From Romboutsia sedimentorum (GTDB lineage: Bacteria > Bacillota > Clostridia > Peptostreptococcales > Peptostreptococcaceae), in the NCBI RefSeq assembly GCF_030131845.1, contig NZ_JASKYM010000013.1, positions 1 through 62,342 of the forward strand: a DNA stretch of 62,342 bases. Direction: 5' to 3'. Shown here one piece after another: positions 60,926 to 62,342 of the stretch. How positions within the stretch are numbered: the stretch's first letter is position 1; every line of letters begins with the position of its first letter. The notes below the pieces were generated by a model. It had not been told where the DNA came from and made no database searches. It saw only the letters and a list, made by a program, of their open reading frames with translations. The translations under genes were made by a program, and so were the position numbers.

Positions 60926-61318
60926 ATGGCTAACGTTCAATATTACGGAACTGGAAGAAGAAAAAGCTCTGTAGCTAGAGTAAGATTAGTTGCAGGTGAA
61001 GGAAATATAGTAGTTAATGGAAGAGCAGTTGAAGAATTTTTCAACTACGAAACTTTAATAAGAGATGTTAAACAACCATTAGTTTTAACTAATAATGAAA
61101 CTAAGTACGATGTTATAGTAAAAGTTGAAGGTGGAGGATTCACTGGACAAGCTGGAGCTATAAGACACGGTATATCTAGAGCTTTATTAAAAGCTGATTT
61201 AGATTTAAGACCTGCTTTAAAGAAAGAAGGATTCTTAACTAGAGATTCTAGAATGAAAGAAAGAAAGAAATATGGATTAAAGGCAGCAAGAAGAGCTCCA
61301 CAATTCTCAAAGAGATAA
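60926..61318 (+). CDS. rpsI: 30S ribosomal protein S9
   Basis: 130 residues ending in the conserved basic tail RRAPQFSKR that reaches the P-site. ATG 60926 ([19 protein letters not shown]) is 7 bases after AAAGGAGG; the in-frame GTG at 60908 is upstream of the site. Confidence 0.99.
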   Translation: MANVQYYGTGRRKSSVARVRLVAGEGNIVVNGRAVEEFFNYETLIRDVKQPLVLTNNETKYDVIVKVEGGGFTGQAGAIRHGISRALLKADLDLRPALKKEGFLTRDSRMKERKKYGLKAARRAPQFSKR

Positions 61319-61335
61319 TTTTTATATGTTTGTAC

Positions 61336-61366
61336 AAAGACTTTGGAATATTCCAAAGTCTTTTTT
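61336..61366 (+). terminator. Terminator after rpsI
   Basis: AAAGACTTTGGAAT and ATTCCAAAGTCTTT form a stem of 14 bp without a separate loop, followed by T residues. Confidence 0.94.
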
Positions 61367-61390
61367 AATATAAATATACAGGGTGATATT

Positions 61391-62113
61391 GTGAAAAAAT
61401 ACATAAAACATATAATTTTTAGTGTCATAACATTAGTAATAGTTACACTATCTATATTTGAAATTAAAGATGTATCTGACGATGTTATGGAATATATGCC
61501 TGTAACCAACAAAACTATAATTTTAGATGCAGGCCATGGGGGAATAGATCCTGGAGCTATGACTAAGGACAAGGATACAAAAGAAAAAGATGTAAATCTA
61601 TCTATTACTCTTAAAATAAGGGAGCTACTAGAAGCTAGTGGAGCGCTTGTTATATTAACTAGAGAAGATGATAGTAGTTTATATCAAGAAACAGGGGATA
61701 AAACTATTAGGCAAAAATATAATGAAAATCTAAAAAATAGAAAAAAAATAATACAGGAATCGAATGCGGATATGTTTATGTCTATACATTTAAATGCATT
61801 TGAACAATCTAAATATTATGGAGCTCAAACTTTTTATCCTAAAGGAAAAGAAGAATCAGTTCAATTATCTAAATATATACAAGAAGAACTTAAAAGGGTA
61901 GTTGATAAAACTAATAACAGAGAGATTAAACCTAGAGATGATATATATTTATTAAAAGAAAATGAAATCCCATCAGTATTAATAGAGTGTGGATTTTTAT
62001 CTAATGATAAAGAAGCTAAGCTTTTGGTAGATGAAAAATATCAAGAAAAAATAGCTTGGTCTACATATGTTGGAATTCAAAAATATTTTAGTGAAAATAT
62101 GAATAAAAAGTAG
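61391..62113 (+). CDS. cwlD: N-acetylmuramoyl-L-alanine amidase CwlD
   Basis: Cleaves side chains from spore peptidoglycan, needed with PdaA to make muramic lactam for germination. Amidase_3 fold: IILDAGHGGIDPGA (His49), Glu in TKEKDVNLS, SIHLNAF (second His), and VLIECGFLSN with the catalytic Glu. N-terminal hydrophobic segment (about 8-22), a signal or anchor. GTG 61391 (VKKYIKHIIF) has SD AGGGTGAT; the open frame from 61343 overlaps the rpsI terminator and is rejected. 240 residues. Confidence 0.95.
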   Translation: MKKYIKHIIFSVITLVIVTLSIFEIKDVSDDVMEYMPVTNKTIILDAGHGGIDPGAMTKDKDTKEKDVNLSITLKIRELLEASGALVILTREDDSSLYQETGDKTIRQKYNENLKNRKKIIQESNADMFMSIHLNAFEQSKYYGAQTFYPKGKEESVQLSKYIQEELKRVVDKTNNREIKPRDDIYLLKENEIPSVLIECGFLSNDKEAKLLVDEKYQEKIAWSTYVGIQKYFSENMNKK

Positions 62114-62128
62114 TTAAGTGAAGATAAT

Positions 62129-62176
62129 AGGTTATGTCAGTAATGTTTAAAATTAGCTGATATAACCTTTTATTTA
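62129..62176 (+). terminator. Terminator after cwlD
   Basis: AGGTTATGTCAG and CTGATATAACCT with one mismatch near the tip, then TTTATTTA. Confidence 0.85.
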
Positions 62177-62205
62177 CTGAATTATAAAAAAAAGTAAAAA
62201 AACTA

Positions 62206-62234
62206 TTGACTTAAAATAGGACAGGTGTTATTAT
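62206..62234 (+). promoter_or_regulatory. rRNA operon promoter
   Basis: TTGACT, 17-base spacer, TATTAT, with extended -10 (TGTTATTAT). An A-rich stretch upstream (62186-62202) may be an UP element. It faces out of the window. Confidence 0.85.
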
Positions 62235-62342
62235 TATAAAGTACTCAAGAGGAGTACAAAAGAACTTTGAAAATTAAACAGTAGGTTAATTTATAGAATT
62301 TGAAACAACCAAGAAACATAAAGCCAGATATATAACAGTATC
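62235..62342 (+). other. Leader of an rRNA operon, cut by window end
   Basis: GTACTC-AAGAG-GAGTAC hairpin (62241-62257), then AACTTTGAAAATTAAACAG, typical of clostridial pre-16S leaders. The 16S gene itself starts beyond the edge. Confidence 0.8.

Noticed and set aside
61045-61572. 175-codon open frame on the - strand over rpsI and cwlD
   Set aside because: Antisense shadow of two clear genes; no ribosome site and no recognisable protein features beyond composition bias.

Overview
This is a low-GC, AT-rich Firmicutes chromosome segment from a spore-forming clostridium. Strong Shine-Dalgarno sites, sigH, disA and cwlD, an ECF transporter block and the gene order (pyc, EF-G-like gene, clpC, radA, disA, yacL, ispD-ispF, proS, gltX, cysS, mrnC, thyX, rlmB, yacP, sigH, tuf, then the ribosomal/RNA polymerase genes) resemble Clostridioides difficile and other Peptostreptococcaceae. 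I cannot name the species. Every recognised gene lies on the + strand, as expected for an origin-proximal block co-oriented with replication.

Layout. 1-160: 3' part of a 5S rRNA and its terminator, the tail of an rRNA operon. 439-9037: pyruvate carboxylase, an EF-G-like GTPase paralog, and clpC. 9179-14053: radA, disA, a PIN/TRAM membrane protein, ispD and ispF. 14150-20325: proline T-box and proS, gltX, a 50-residue unknown ORF, cysS and mrnC. 20492-23237: thyX, rlmB, yacP, sigH. 23309-28081: tuf copy 1, then rpmG-secE-nusG-rplK-rplA and rplJ-rplL. 28436-40421: rpoB-rpoC, then rpsL-rpsG-fusA-tuf copy 2. 40827-56720: the S10-spc-alpha superoperon from rpsJ to rplQ, including secY, adk, map, a KOW protein and infA. 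57126-60347: ecfA1-ecfA2-ecfT-truA. 60467-61318: rplM-rpsI. 61391-62113: cwlD. 62206-62342: promoter and leader of another rRNA operon, cut by the window edge before the 16S gene.

Most of the segment builds the translation and transcription machinery: ribosomal proteins, both large RNA polymerase subunits and alpha, elongation and initiation factors, three aminoacyl-tRNA synthetases, rRNA processing and modification enzymes (mrnC, rlmB, truA) and protein export and maturation (secE, secY, map). Control seems to be carried by leader RNAs: a proline T-box, an L10 leader with its own terminator, a possible L1 site, and structured leaders before rpmG, rpsL, rpsG, rpsJ and rplM.

I see no phage, insertion sequence, CRISPR array, tRNA gene or defence system. 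The window is essentially housekeeping. The points most worth a second look are leader RNAs I cannot match to a known class, the long repetitive tail of ribosomal protein S3, the identical tuf copies whose identity ends inside the terminator, clpC without ctsR-mcsA-mcsB, and the small ORF before cysS. No clearly undescribed multi-gene system was found.
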